Source: JAMLIO01 sp031412575 (GTDB taxonomy: Bacteria; Bdellovibrionota; Bdellovibrionia; Bdellovibrionales; UBA1609). Taken from it: a stretch of 49,926 nt of DNA. The stretch covers positions 1-49,926 of the forward strand of contig JANODG010000248.1 of assembly GCA_031412575.1 (NCBI GenBank). The letters run 5' to 3'. Numbering within the stretch: position 1 is the first letter of the stretch; each line of letters opens with the position of its first letter. Positions 31,927 through 41,450 of the stretch are shown here, piece after piece. The notes under the pieces are model-generated. The model had not been told where the DNA came from. It searched no databases and saw only the letters and a program-made list of their open reading frames with translations. A program made the translations under genes and the position numbers.

Positions 31927-34668
31927 ATGAAAATAATAAACCAGTACGTTGAATCAAAAACTAAATTCACTTTGAACGAAAATCAGATCAAATCGATTGA
32001 TTTGATTGCTCAAGGTAAAACTCTAGAAGAGATTCACTTTAACAACCGTGAAAGTGGCATAGACGTTCAGTTTTGGCAGCTTGATTTATTTGAAACTTTA
32101 ATTCGTGGCTTTAATGAGCTAGAGAAAAAGAAGACCAAGATAATTGCAGATATTGAGCATCAAGACATCGAAAATAAAAATGAAGTCATTGAAGTGATTA
32201 AAGCTGCCGTTGATGATTCAAAAATTGAAGATATTTATAGACCATTTAAACGTCGTAAAAAAACTAAAGCTACATTGGCTCGTGAAGCCGGTCTTGCTGA
32301 TTTTGCAGATTGGATTTTAGACGTTGCTTATGGCAAGTCAGATTCAAGTGTCAGTTTAGAAGTTAAAGCTAAAGAATATCTTAAACCTGCCTTAGGTTTT
32401 ATCACTTACGATATCGTCCTTAAAGGGGCGCAAGATATCATTGTTGATCGTTTGTTAAAAAAGGCCGAAATCAGAGAAAAACTTAGCGATCTTTATTATA
32501 CAAAATCTACATTAAAAGTTGAAAAGTCAGACAGTTTTAAAAATCCAAAATACAATTCTTTGCTTACATTTAAAGAAAAAGTAGCTTCCCTTCTTGAAAC
32601 AAAAAATTACTACAAGTTTCCGATGGTTAAAAAAGCCTGGGAAGAAGGCCAAGTTAAAGTTTTATTAGAAGTTGATAAAACGGAATTAGTGGAACAGCTC
32701 AAATCTGAAATTCTAAAATTAGAAAAAGCAAATCCTTGGGCGGTTTTCTTAACCGAAGCCTTTCATAAATTAATCGATATTCATGTGGTGCCTTCGATCA
32801 CTCAAGAAATCATAGAAGAACTTTTATTAGTTTCGGAAAGTGAAACCGTTAAACGTTTAAAGCAAGATTATCAAAAGCTTTTAATGACGCCAGCATTTGG
32901 TGAAAAACCCATTTTAAGTTTTACTCAAATAAAAGACAGTCAGCTTGAAATGGCATTGGTCACTGACTTAGGCGAACTGGTTTCTTCTACGACTGTGGCT
33001 TTAGAAAAAGAATCATCGAAAGCTGACTTTCAAGCTTTAGTCCAAGACATCGTCAAACAAATTCCAATTGGTGCGATGGCCATCGGACTAAGTCCATTTG
33101 CAAGAACTATCGAAACTTTTATTTTAAGTTGTTTTGAAGGTGATATCAAAAAACTTCCGGCTCCGATTGCTTTTGTGGATATGCGTGGAGTTTCGTCTTA
33201 CGTTCACAATGCTTACGAAGCGGATCGAAACAAATCCAAAATGGATTACACACTTTTAACAATTGCCCGAAGAATGCAAGACCCATTAATGGAGCTTTCT
33301 AAATACGCGGCGAAATCTTTACTTGATATTCCAACCTATGTGACTGATGAGAAACTTTTGCCAGAACTTAGCAAAGTTTTAAAACATTGCATTTCGATTG
33401 TTGGATTAGATATAAATAAAGCAACTAAAATGCATCTAGAATTAGTTCCAGGGATTGATTCGGAACTTGCTGATAAAATTATAGAATTTAGAACACAAAA
33501 ATCTAGATTTGTTGAAAAGCAGCAATTGAGATCTGATCTTAATGTTTCTGAAGATAGATTCGATCTGATTTCGACATTTATCAAAGTCATGATTTCAAAA
33601 TCAATTTTAGATAAATCCCAAATTTCTGGAAAAGATTTTCCGGCGATTAAAGATTTTATTAAAGATCAGAATTTAACGACCCCATTAGTGTTAACGACAG
33701 AGCTTGAAACCCAAATTTTTGAATCCAAGTGGAAGTCGATATTTGGCGAACAAAAACTTAAATTCATTTTGAAAGAATTAAAATCCCCATACGCAGATTC
33801 TAGAAGAGCTTATAAGTTTTTTGGTTTTAGTGAGAAACTAAAAAACTTAAGCGATTTGAAAGTCGGTTGGAATTACCCAGCGCTTGTGACAAAGTTTTCT
33901 AGTTTTGGTGTTTTTGTGGATTTAGGCGTCCAGCAAGAAGGATTGATTCACTTAAGTGAACTTTCTAGCGAATTCGTATCAGATCCAAGAAAAGTTATTG
34001 GACTGGGTGAATGGGTTTACGTTCAGGTGATTGATTTTAATCCAGAGAAGAAATTAATTTCATTATCGAAAATTAAAGCCGAAAAATCATCTAATGATAA
34101 GTCTGTAAAATCTAAACCAAATTATAAGTCTGGCGATAGATCAGTATCGAAATCCGAGCCAAGATCGAACCAAAGATCTAATAACAAAACGAACTCACAG
34201 ACAGGATCAAGTCCCGAAGAAAGGTCTGCACGACCAGAGCGCACAGGGGAAAGAAAATTCTATCCTAAAAAAGACCTAGATCCAAAGTCTAGAAATTCAA
34301 ATTCACAGGATAGAAATAATAGTAAATCCGCTGATGGATCGAAGGCCGAAGGGTCATTCGATAAGAAAGCTGTAGATAACAAACCTATTGATCTTAGACC
34401 GAAGAACAAAAATAACACGCGCACTTACGCTGCAAAGCCTGGCAGTCAGCCGAACAAAGAAAAGCGTGATAATGGTGGCGGTTATGATAAGAGCGCAGGT
34501 GAAAGATCAGAACGACCAGACAGATCAGACAAAAATAGAAATCATAAAAATTCTGATAAGAAGTTTGATAAGAAAGATCAGAAAAGTCAGGATTCGAAAG
34601 GTTCAAAATCAAAGACACCTTTTAACAATCCTTTTGCGGCATTATCAAACCTCAACGTCAAAGAATAA
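31927..34668 (+). CDS. tex: Tex-family S1 RNA-binding protein with disordered tail
   Basis: This 913-residue protein follows the Tex layout. The N-terminal helices end with IEDIYRPFKRRKKTKATLAREAGL. A YqgF-like part (about 320-450) contains ARRMQDPLMELSKYAAKSLLDIPTY. A helix-hairpin-helix region with LVPGIDSELADKIIEFR lies around residue 505. An S1 domain spans about 645-717 (KFSSFGVFVDLGVQQEGLIHLSEL). It is divergent: the YqgF motif usually read as IGNGTASRET is IGLSPFARTIET here. The last 190 residues are a Lys/Ser/Asn/Asp-rich, probably disordered tail that is absent from typical Tex (about 770 residues). Tex acts in transcription and RNA handling. Confidence 0.88.
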   Translation: MKIINQYVESKTKFTLNENQIKSIDLIAQGKTLEEIHFNNRESGIDVQFWQLDLFETLIRGFNELEKKKTKIIADIEHQDIENKNEVIEVIKAAVDDSKIEDIYRPFKRRKKTKATLAREAGLADFADWILDVAYGKSDSSVSLEVKAKEYLKPALGFITYDIVLKGAQDIIVDRLLKKAEIREKLSDLYYTKSTLKVEKSDSFKNPKYNSLLTFKEKVASLLETKNYYKFPMVKKAWEEGQVKVLLEVDKTELVEQLKSEILKLEKANPWAVFLTEAFHKLIDIHVVPSITQEIIEELLLVSESETVKRLKQDYQKLLMTPAFGEKPILSFTQIKDSQLEMALVTDLGELVSSTTVALEKESSKADFQALVQDIVKQIPIGAMAIGLSPFARTIETFILSCFEGDIKKLPAPIAFVDMRGVSSYVHNAYEADRNKSKMDYTLLTIARRMQDPLMELSKYAAKSLLDIPTYVTDEKLLPELSKVLKHCISIVGLDINKATKMHLELVPGIDSELADKIIEFRTQKSRFVEKQQLRSDLNVSEDRFDLISTFIKVMISKSILDKSQISGKDFPAIKDFIKDQNLTTPLVLTTELETQIFESKWKSIFGEQKLKFILKELKSPYADSRRAYKFFGFSEKLKNLSDLKVGWNYPALVTKFSSFGVFVDLGVQQEGLIHLSELSSEFVSDPRKVIGLGEWVYVQVIDFNPEKKLISLSKIKAEKSSNDKSVKSKPNYKSGDRSVSKSEPRSNQRSNNKTNSQTGSSPEERSARPERTGERKFYPKKDLDPKSRNSNSQDRNNSKSADGSKAEGSFDKKAVDNKPIDLRPKNKNNTRTYAAKPGSQPNKEKRDNGGGYDKSAGERSERPDRSDKNRNHKNSDKKFDKKDQKSQDSKGSKSKTPFNNPFAALSNLNVKE

Positions 34669-34828
34669 GCACCTGAGTGCGTAAGCATTTAATCCTTGGT
34701 GCGAATATCAACTTCATAAACTAATTCCCCGTCGTTTTCCACCGGCAGTTAACGATGTCTAGTTCACTCGTGCGCTTTTCGGGCGGCTACCGTTCAGTCC
34801 GCTTCGCTGGGACTTCCGTTCGCACGAC

Positions 34829-34867
34829 GGCCACATGCGAAGCTGTACAGCTTTGCATGCCGTGGCC
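34829..34867. repeat. GC-rich palindromic element
   Basis: GGCCAC, ATGCGAAGCT, GTAC, AGCTTTGCAT and GTGGCC form a nested hairpin with one G-T pair in the inner stem and a small internal bulge. It lies in a patch (34741-34890) clearly richer in GC than its surroundings, which also holds CTTCGCTGG twice (34802 and 34876). It resembles dispersed intergenic palindromes (REP-like). No copy elsewhere in the window was found by eye. Confidence 0.6.
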
Positions 34868-34944
34868 CCTGCGCACTTCGCTGGAACTTTTCCCCACTTT
34901 AGTATAGGGTTTACTTCAAGATAAAGTTTGGTCATCATTGAAAG

Positions 34945-35310
34945 ATGAAATCTTTATCCGTGGTGTTCATTTTGTTTTTTGCGGTTTCTTGTTTTGGATT
35001 TAATAAGAATTCATTGAGAGCTTTTAGCCAATACTATCAGCGCGTAAAAAACAATCATGATGCTTCTGAAAAAAGAATGATTGAAGTTGGCGAAAGGCAT
35101 CTTAAAAAACACGCAAGAATGGCGGAACATTTAACCTTGGCCGAAATGTTGCCCAAGTCGGCCCTAGAAATTCCCGAGTTTTGTAAAACCTATCCCAATC
35201 AGGTTTTGAGTTATTATAATCTTAAAAGTGCGAAAAACTTAAAGAACATTCAAAGTTCATCTTTTAAAGCTTTTAACACCATGGTGATCAAAGAGTGTAA
35301 GAAGAAATAA
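34945..35310 (+). CDS. Small exported protein, 121 aa
   Basis: The N-terminus is a signal peptide (KSLSVVFILFFAVSCFG), possibly of lipoprotein type since AVSC precedes the mature part. The rest is basic and helical (RAFSQYYQRVKNNHDASEKRMIEVGERHLKKHARMAEHL), with cysteines in EFCKTYP and KECKKK. I do not recognise a family. It lies alone and ends 2 bases before the convergent HAD gene. Confidence 0.6.
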   Translation: MKSLSVVFILFFAVSCFGFNKNSLRAFSQYYQRVKNNHDASEKRMIEVGERHLKKHARMAEHLTLAEMLPKSALEIPEFCKTYPNQVLSYYNLKSAKNLKNIQSSSFKAFNTMVIKECKKK

Positions 35311-35312
35311 TT

Positions 35313-36107
35313 TTAAGTTAATAATTTGGCTGACATTTCGCTAAAGCCATAACCACCTTCTAAATTACAGATGTATTTGGGCTTATAGGTGAGCTGACTT
35401 AAAAACTTTTCGATATTTTTTACGCCAACCGACTGTGGAAAAAATTCGAACATAGGTTCGTCATTGGGTGAGTCCCCAATAAAAATAACTTCATCCTTAA
35501 TTTTTTTAGTGTCGGTCATCTGAAATCGATCTTTTAAAAAATCTAAAGTTGTTGTTAGTTTGTCGTGTTTTCCAAACCAACCGTTCACATGAATGGAACT
35601 GACTTTAGCTTCCGCTCCATGATTTTTAAATATTTGTACTATTTTTTTAATACCGCTCTCTGAAAGTGCTGGCACGTCTTCGCAAAAGTCTATGGCCAAA
35701 TCTACGGATCTGCAAAATTGATCTGAAGCCACAGCGCTGCCCGGAACTTGTGTTAAGATTTCATTTTGAATTTGTAATAATTTTTTTGAATTTTCTTTTC
35801 GGACAGTTTCGGATTGTGAATACTTGCGATGCATTTTATTCTTATCATAATAAAAATAGAAAGCGCCGTTTTCGCCAACGACGCCGTCTACAGGCCAAAA
35901 ACGAGCGATCATTTCACACCAGCCAGCCGGGCGTCCAGTTATAGGTACCACTTTGAAACCAGCATTTGATAATCGCCATAATGAGTCGTAGGCTTCTGAA
36001 ATGAGTTTGCCTTCTAGAGTTAATGTGTCATCAATATCACAGAGTATGTATTTGATGTTTTGTTTTGTGAGTTCATTGATACTATAATTAATTTTGCTTT
36101 GAGTCAT
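35313..36107 (-). CDS. HAD-superfamily IIB phosphatase
   Basis: The 264-residue hydrolase has the HAD catalytic motifs: DIDDTLT (nucleophile Asp), ITGRP (motif II), the lysine near HVNGWFGKHDKL and GDSPNDEPMFEF (motif IV). The cap region (CRSVDLAIDF, KVSSIHVNG) suits the IIB class, which includes Cof, phosphomannomutase and mannosyl-3-phosphoglycerate phosphatases. It removes phosphate from a sugar phosphate or similar metabolite; the substrate is not readable. AGAGGA precedes the ATG. It is convergent with the small exported protein. Confidence 0.88.
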   Translation of the reverse strand: MTQSKINYSINELTKQNIKYILCDIDDTLTLEGKLISEAYDSLWRLSNAGFKVVPITGRPAGWCEMIARFWPVDGVVGENGAFYFYYDKNKMHRKYSQSETVRKENSKKLLQIQNEILTQVPGSAVASDQFCRSVDLAIDFCEDVPALSESGIKKIVQIFKNHGAEAKVSSIHVNGWFGKHDKLTTTLDFLKDRFQMTDTKKIKDEVIFIGDSPNDEPMFEFFPQSVGVKNIEKFLSQLTYKPKYICNLEGGYGFSEMSAKLLT

Positions 36108-36285
36108 GAATCCTCTGGATTTAATGTCTTTTAAAACTTAGTTTGGTGAGCGTTTACTTAACTTGAAAATAAACTTTAATTTAAATAAGAGAATAATGTT
36201 AGTATGTAAAGATAATGACTTGAAGAGAAGTTAAAAAACGTACTCAACAAGAGATACCAGCAGTTGTTCATACACTAGAGGTCAG

Positions 36286-39090
36286 ATGGCGAAGTCAGTT
36301 CAGGGTAAAACGTTAGTGATTGTTGAGTCGCCTACTAAAGCCAAAACAATAAGAAAGTTTTTACCGAAAGAGTATGTTGTTGAATCTTGCATGGGCCACA
36401 TCAGAGATTTGCCTCAATCCGCAAAAGACATTCCAGACAAGTATAAAAAAGAAGCTTGGTCTCGATTGGGCGTCAATGTCGATAGTAAATTTGACCCCAT
36501 CTACTGCGTTCCAAAAAATAAAACAAAAATTGTGACTCAATTAAAAAATTTAGTAAAAGATGCAGATGAACTGATTCTAGCGACCGACGAAGACAGGGAA
36601 GGGGAAAGTATCAGTTGGCATTTGCTTGAGGTTTTAAAACCTAATAAAAGCATGCCCGTTAAACGAATGGTTTTTCATGAAATCACAAAAGAAGCGATTT
36701 TAAAAAGTTTAAAAGAAGTCAGGGACATCGATTATAATATGGTTCGTGCTCAAGAGGCGCGTCGTATTTTAGATCGCTTAGTTGGTTACACAATTTCTCC
36801 TGTGCTTTGGAAAAAGGTCGCCTTCGGTCTATCTGCAGGGCGCGTGCAATCCGTGGCTGTAAGACTTATTGCTGAACGAGAACACGAACGAATTCGTTTT
36901 GTTAAATCAAAATATGGAAGTTTAAATGGGGACGCTGTTAAAGGGACAACTAAAGACGGCGAGATGTTTCCGGTTCGACTTAATTCTCATAAGGGAAAGA
37001 AATTAGCCATAGGTAAAGATTTTGATGAACTTAATGGAGAATTAAAATTAGATCGTAAAGATAAAGTTATTATTTTAGATGAATCAAAAGCCGAAGCGAT
37101 TAAATCACAACTGAAAAATCAAAAATTAAAAGTCATAGAAGTTGACGAGCGCCCAGTTAGTCGAAAGCCTGCTCCGCCTTTTATCACTTCGACTTTACAG
37201 CAGGAAGGAAACAGAAAGCTGGGTTTAGGTTCTAGAGAAACCATGCAAGTCGCACAAAAGCTTTACGAGCAAGGTTTGATCACCTACATGAGAACTGACT
37301 CTACGTTTTTATCTCAGCAAGCGATTGAAGCTTCTAGGCGTGAAATCAAAAATCTTTATGGTGCTAAATTTTTACCGGACGCACCAAGAGACTACACCAG
37401 TAAAAAATCCAAAGGCGCACAAGAAGCCCATGAAGCTATTCGACCTGCTGGTACAGATTTTATTAAGCCTGACGATTCGGGATTAAGTGGTGTTCAGCTA
37501 AAAGTTTATGAACTGATTTGGAAAAGAACGATAGCTTCACAAATGGTGAATGCGGAGCAAAAACAAGTCAGTGTAAAATTGGAAGCCTTAGACACCGAGT
37601 GGAACGCATCGGGAATGACAATCACTTTTGCTGGTTTCTTAAAAGCCTACGTCGAAGGTATGGATGATCCCGATGGTGAACTTTCAGAACGTGAAACCCA
37701 TTTGCCGGACTTAAAAGTGAGCGATTTGATTGATGTTAACGAATATAAATATAATCAACACGAAACAAAACCACCGGCGAGATACACAGAAGCTAGTCTT
37801 GTTCAGAAGTTAGAAAAAGAAGGTGTAGGTCGTCCATCAACTTACGCTTCGATTATTGGAACCATTCAAGACCGTGGTTATGTGAAGAAGAATGCGAATC
37901 AGTTGCAACCTACATTCACAGCTTTAATTGTTAGCCAATTATTAAAGAAATTCTTTCCGGATTATGTAGATTTAAATTTCACATCTTCAATGGAAAATTC
38001 CTTAGATGAAATTGCAGCAGGCGACAAAGACTGGATCGATTATTTAAGTGAAGTTTATCTTGGCAAAGCAGGATTAAGACACCTTGTTGAAACTAAAGAA
38101 AGCACTATTAATCCCGAAGAATCTAGGTCCATCACGCTTAAAGGTCTTGAAGATTATAGCTTTAGAGTTGGTAGATACGGTGCATATGTATGTCGAACAG
38201 AAAAAGATGGCACTGAAGTTTGCGCCTCTTTACCAGAAGAAAGTGCCCCGGCGGATGTATCTGGGGAAACTGCGGATAAATTGATTGATATGAAAATTAA
38301 TGGGGCTGATTCATTAGGTATAGAACCTAAAACTAATTTGCCGGTTTATATTTTAAATGGCAGATATGGCCCTTATGTTCAATTGGGTGATTCTACTGAT
38401 GATGCTGAAAAGCCAAAACGCATTTCTATTCCGCCGCAAATGGATCACGAAAAAGTTGATTTTCCAACGGCCTTAAAGTTACTTTCTTTACCTCTAGAGT
38501 TAGGTAAAAATCCAGACACCGACAAAGAAATCAAAGCCGGTATTGGTCGGTTTGGCCCTTATATTGTTCACGACGGAGATTTTAGATCTATTCCCAAGGA
38601 ATTCGATATTTTTAGCATCGATTTAAAAACAGCTTTAGAAATATTATCTAAACCGAAGAAGGGACGAGGTAAAGCTAGTGCCTTGAAATCTTTAGGGAAT
38701 CACCCAACTTCCAAAGAAATCATCGAAGTCTATAATGGTAAATATGGACCTTATATTAAATGTGGTAAGGTCAACGTTTCTTTGCCAGAAGATATTGGTG
38801 TTGAAGTGATTACGCTAGATAAAGCCATTGAGTTATTAAACGCTAAAGCGGATTTCGCGGAAGCTGAGGCCGATACAAAAGCAACGTCCAAAAAAGTAAC
38901 GAAAAAGGTCATCAAATCAGCGACAAAAAAAGCGTCCAAAAAAAGTACTGGCACGAAGTCCATCATTAAAGTTAAAAAAGACGCTGTCGCCAAGATTAGC
39001 CCAAAGGCTAGCAAAAAAATCGACACTAAAACTTTGAGCCAACAAAAAAATCAAGAAAGTAAAAAAGTAATTTTAAGGAAACAAAAATAA
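36286..39090 (+). CDS. topA: DNA topoisomerase I
   Basis: The 934-residue type IA enzyme relaxes negative supercoils. A Toprim domain (VIVESPTKAKTIRKFL and ATDEDREGE) is followed by the catalytic tyrosine at about residue 334 in ITYMRTDS, and by RPSTYASIIGTIQDRGYV. The C-terminus has four topoisomerase repeats, each centred on GR/KYG(P)YV/I (GRYGAYV, GRYGPYV, GRFGPYI, GKYGPYI), in place of the zinc fingers of E. coli TopA. A Lys-rich tail of about 75 residues (TKKVIKSATKKASKKS) ends it, as in actinobacterial TopA. AGAGGT precedes the ATG. It is a single-gene unit as far as seen. Confidence 0.97.
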   Translation: MAKSVQGKTLVIVESPTKAKTIRKFLPKEYVVESCMGHIRDLPQSAKDIPDKYKKEAWSRLGVNVDSKFDPIYCVPKNKTKIVTQLKNLVKDADELILATDEDREGESISWHLLEVLKPNKSMPVKRMVFHEITKEAILKSLKEVRDIDYNMVRAQEARRILDRLVGYTISPVLWKKVAFGLSAGRVQSVAVRLIAEREHERIRFVKSKYGSLNGDAVKGTTKDGEMFPVRLNSHKGKKLAIGKDFDELNGELKLDRKDKVIILDESKAEAIKSQLKNQKLKVIEVDERPVSRKPAPPFITSTLQQEGNRKLGLGSRETMQVAQKLYEQGLITYMRTDSTFLSQQAIEASRREIKNLYGAKFLPDAPRDYTSKKSKGAQEAHEAIRPAGTDFIKPDDSGLSGVQLKVYELIWKRTIASQMVNAEQKQVSVKLEALDTEWNASGMTITFAGFLKAYVEGMDDPDGELSERETHLPDLKVSDLIDVNEYKYNQHETKPPARYTEASLVQKLEKEGVGRPSTYASIIGTIQDRGYVKKNANQLQPTFTALIVSQLLKKFFPDYVDLNFTSSMENSLDEIAAGDKDWIDYLSEVYLGKAGLRHLVETKESTINPEESRSITLKGLEDYSFRVGRYGAYVCRTEKDGTEVCASLPEESAPADVSGETADKLIDMKINGADSLGIEPKTNLPVYILNGRYGPYVQLGDSTDDAEKPKRISIPPQMDHEKVDFPTALKLLSLPLELGKNPDTDKEIKAGIGRFGPYIVHDGDFRSIPKEFDIFSIDLKTALEILSKPKKGRGKASALKSLGNHPTSKEIIEVYNGKYGPYIKCGKVNVSLPEDIGVEVITLDKAIELLNAKADFAEAEADTKATSKKVTKKVIKSATKKASKKSTGTKSIIKVKKDAVAKISPKASKKIDTKTLSQQKNQESKKVILRKQK

Positions 39091-39280
39091 TTATTACAAA
39101 GCTTTTTGTTTTGTGTGTGAAATCAATAAGATATAAAAATGTGACTAAGTTTATGGTCTAAAGACTATAAGCTTAATGTTCTGTATCTATATATTTTCGA
39201 TTAGGTTTATAATTATTTTTTGAGTGATGATCAGCATCTGCCGAGTTATAATAAATATTCATCTTTAAGGAGTTAAATTC

Positions 39281-41311
39281 ATGAAGTTATTAGCGTCGTT
39301 GTTTATTTTAATGGTTTCGTATAATGCCAGTGCCCAGGTTGCTTTATCATGTAAACACGTTCCATTAATTCAAAAAGGTTTTTTAGACCAACATATTAAT
39401 TACAAGAAATACTCTGATAATTTAGAGCAAAGATTGTTTGATCAGTTCATCAAAAGACTAGATCCATCTAAGCTTTATTTGACGGCAAGTGATGTTACGG
39501 ATGCATCTAAAAAAATGAAGGGCATTTTAAAAAGAACACAACAGACAGATTGCTCTGCAATCATGAAACTTTATACAACCTACCAAACACGAGTTGCAGA
39601 CCGTTTAGCATTCGTTCAAGAATTCTTAGGTCCTAAATATGTTTTTGATAAAAAAGTAAGTTTCAATATTGATGCTGATGCCAGAGAACGATCAAAAACT
39701 GTGGCTGAAATTAATGAATTTCATAAAAAATATCTTCATTTTCAAATTTCTAATTATTTAGCTACAGATATCGCTTTAGATAAAGCTAAAGAAAAAGTTG
39801 TTAAAAACTACGAAAGAGTTTCTAAAAAGATCGCAAGCTTAACGGAAGAAGAAAGACTTTCTGATTACTTAGATTCGTTTGCCAGAGCTTTAGACCCACA
39901 CTCAAGTTATTTTTCTAGAGACGCTTTAGAAAATTTCAAAATCCAAATGAAGCTTTCTTTAGAGGGTATCGGTGCAACCTTAAGATGGGAAGACGGCTTT
40001 ACAGTTGTTGAAAGTTTAGTTGAAGGCGGATCTGCGGCAGTCAGCGGACAAATCCAACCTAAAGATAAAATCATTGCAGTTAGCCAAGGTGACGGAAAGC
40101 CAATGGAAGACGTGATTGATATGGATTTGGGTGACGTTGTTAAAAAAATCAGAGGTAAAAAAGGAACTCCAGTTCATCTTACAATTTTAAGAAAGAAAGG
40201 TGACGAAACTCAAAGAGTCGTTGCTAAATTAAAAAGAGATAAAATTAACTTAGAAGATGAGGCTGCTGCTATCAGTTATCATAAAAGAAAAATTGGTAAC
40301 TCTGAAAAGTTAATCGGTTTAGTGAACCTGCCATCATTTTATTCTGATGGTGTTAGAGGTGGAAGATCTTCAGCTACAGATTTAGAAAAAATTCTTAAAG
40401 AAGCCCAAGCTAAAAAAGTTGACGGAGTTGTTTTAGATTTATCATCTAATGGTGGTGGAAGTCTTGATGATGCTGTTCGAATTTCTGGATTGTTTTATAA
40501 AACTGGAAACGTTGTTAAACAATCAACAAGCAATCCAGATCAGCCAGCAATGGTGCTTGCGGATGTAAATCCTGAAGTTAATTATTCTGGTCCTCTTGTG
40601 ATCTTAACAAGTCGTGTAAGTGCTTCTGCCTCTGAAATCGTTGCAGGTACGATGCAAGATTACAAGCGTGCTGTGATTGTTGGTGCGGACCATACTTTCG
40701 GTAAAGGAACTGTCCAGTCGGTTGTTACATTACCTAGTGTAGGTGCTTTAAAAGTAACCGTAGGTATGTTTTTTGTTCCTGGTGGTTATTCGACACAACA
40801 CCGTGGTGTGATTTCAGACATTAATTTCCCAAGCTCGTTAGAGACTGACGAAATAGGTGAAAAAACTTACGACTATTCATTGCCTCCAAAAAAATTAGAA
40901 TCCTTTGTTTCATCTTCAGCTTTTGTGACTGATGGCGGTGATAAATGGCGCATTTTGGATAAAAAAATTATTGATGAGCTAAAAGGATCTTCAGATAAAA
41001 GAGTTGCAGCAAATGCGGACTTTAAAAAGATTAAAGAAGAGCTAATCAAGGCTGAAAAGCGTGGAAAAATCATCGATTTAGCCGAAGTTATGAAAGAAAA
41101 AGAGGCTAATAAAAAAGAAGATGAAGAGAACGAATCGCCTTTATCTAAAAAGCAAAAACAGGACAAATATGTTAAGCGTCCTGAAGTGCAAGAAGCCATC
41201 AACGTGGTGACTGATTTAATTGCTTTACAGAGTGATATTCCCTTATCACAAGTGAAAGTGCCAACGCCTCAAGCTTCAGTTACGAAGGAAAAATCTCCTA
41301 GTAATATGTAA
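39281..41311 (+). CDS. prc: Tail-specific periplasmic protease (S41)
   Basis: The 676-residue protein has a signal peptide (KLLASLFILMVSYNASA), an N-terminal helical region, a PDZ domain (GIGATLRWEDGFTVVESLVEGG, about 225-310) and an S41 serine-protease core. The catalytic serine is in SASASEIVAG and the lysine in FGKGTVQ, so it is a Ser-Lys dyad enzyme. A C-terminal helical region with KKPEVQ-like features follows. Prc removes or trims periplasmic proteins with particular C-terminal tails. AAGGAG precedes the ATG. It lies 190 bases after topA as a separate gene. Confidence 0.92.
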   Translation: MKLLASLFILMVSYNASAQVALSCKHVPLIQKGFLDQHINYKKYSDNLEQRLFDQFIKRLDPSKLYLTASDVTDASKKMKGILKRTQQTDCSAIMKLYTTYQTRVADRLAFVQEFLGPKYVFDKKVSFNIDADARERSKTVAEINEFHKKYLHFQISNYLATDIALDKAKEKVVKNYERVSKKIASLTEEERLSDYLDSFARALDPHSSYFSRDALENFKIQMKLSLEGIGATLRWEDGFTVVESLVEGGSAAVSGQIQPKDKIIAVSQGDGKPMEDVIDMDLGDVVKKIRGKKGTPVHLTILRKKGDETQRVVAKLKRDKINLEDEAAAISYHKRKIGNSEKLIGLVNLPSFYSDGVRGGRSSATDLEKILKEAQAKKVDGVVLDLSSNGGGSLDDAVRISGLFYKTGNVVKQSTSNPDQPAMVLADVNPEVNYSGPLVILTSRVSASASEIVAGTMQDYKRAVIVGADHTFGKGTVQSVVTLPSVGALKVTVGMFFVPGGYSTQHRGVISDINFPSSLETDEIGEKTYDYSLPPKKLESFVSSSAFVTDGGDKWRILDKKIIDELKGSSDKRVAANADFKKIKEELIKAEKRGKIIDLAEVMKEKEANKKEDEENESPLSKKQKQDKYVKRPEVQEAINVVTDLIALQSDIPLSQVKVPTPQASVTKEKSPSNM

Positions 41312-41450
41312 TCAATTAAAGCGCTTCAAACCTTAGTGTTTGACGCGACTTTAAATGCCATTTAGACCTCATTAAGCTAATGTTTCAATAAATCGTCTGT
41401 AAGCGCTTTTTACTAAGTGTCGACAGACTTTTATTTTTAAAGAGGTACAT

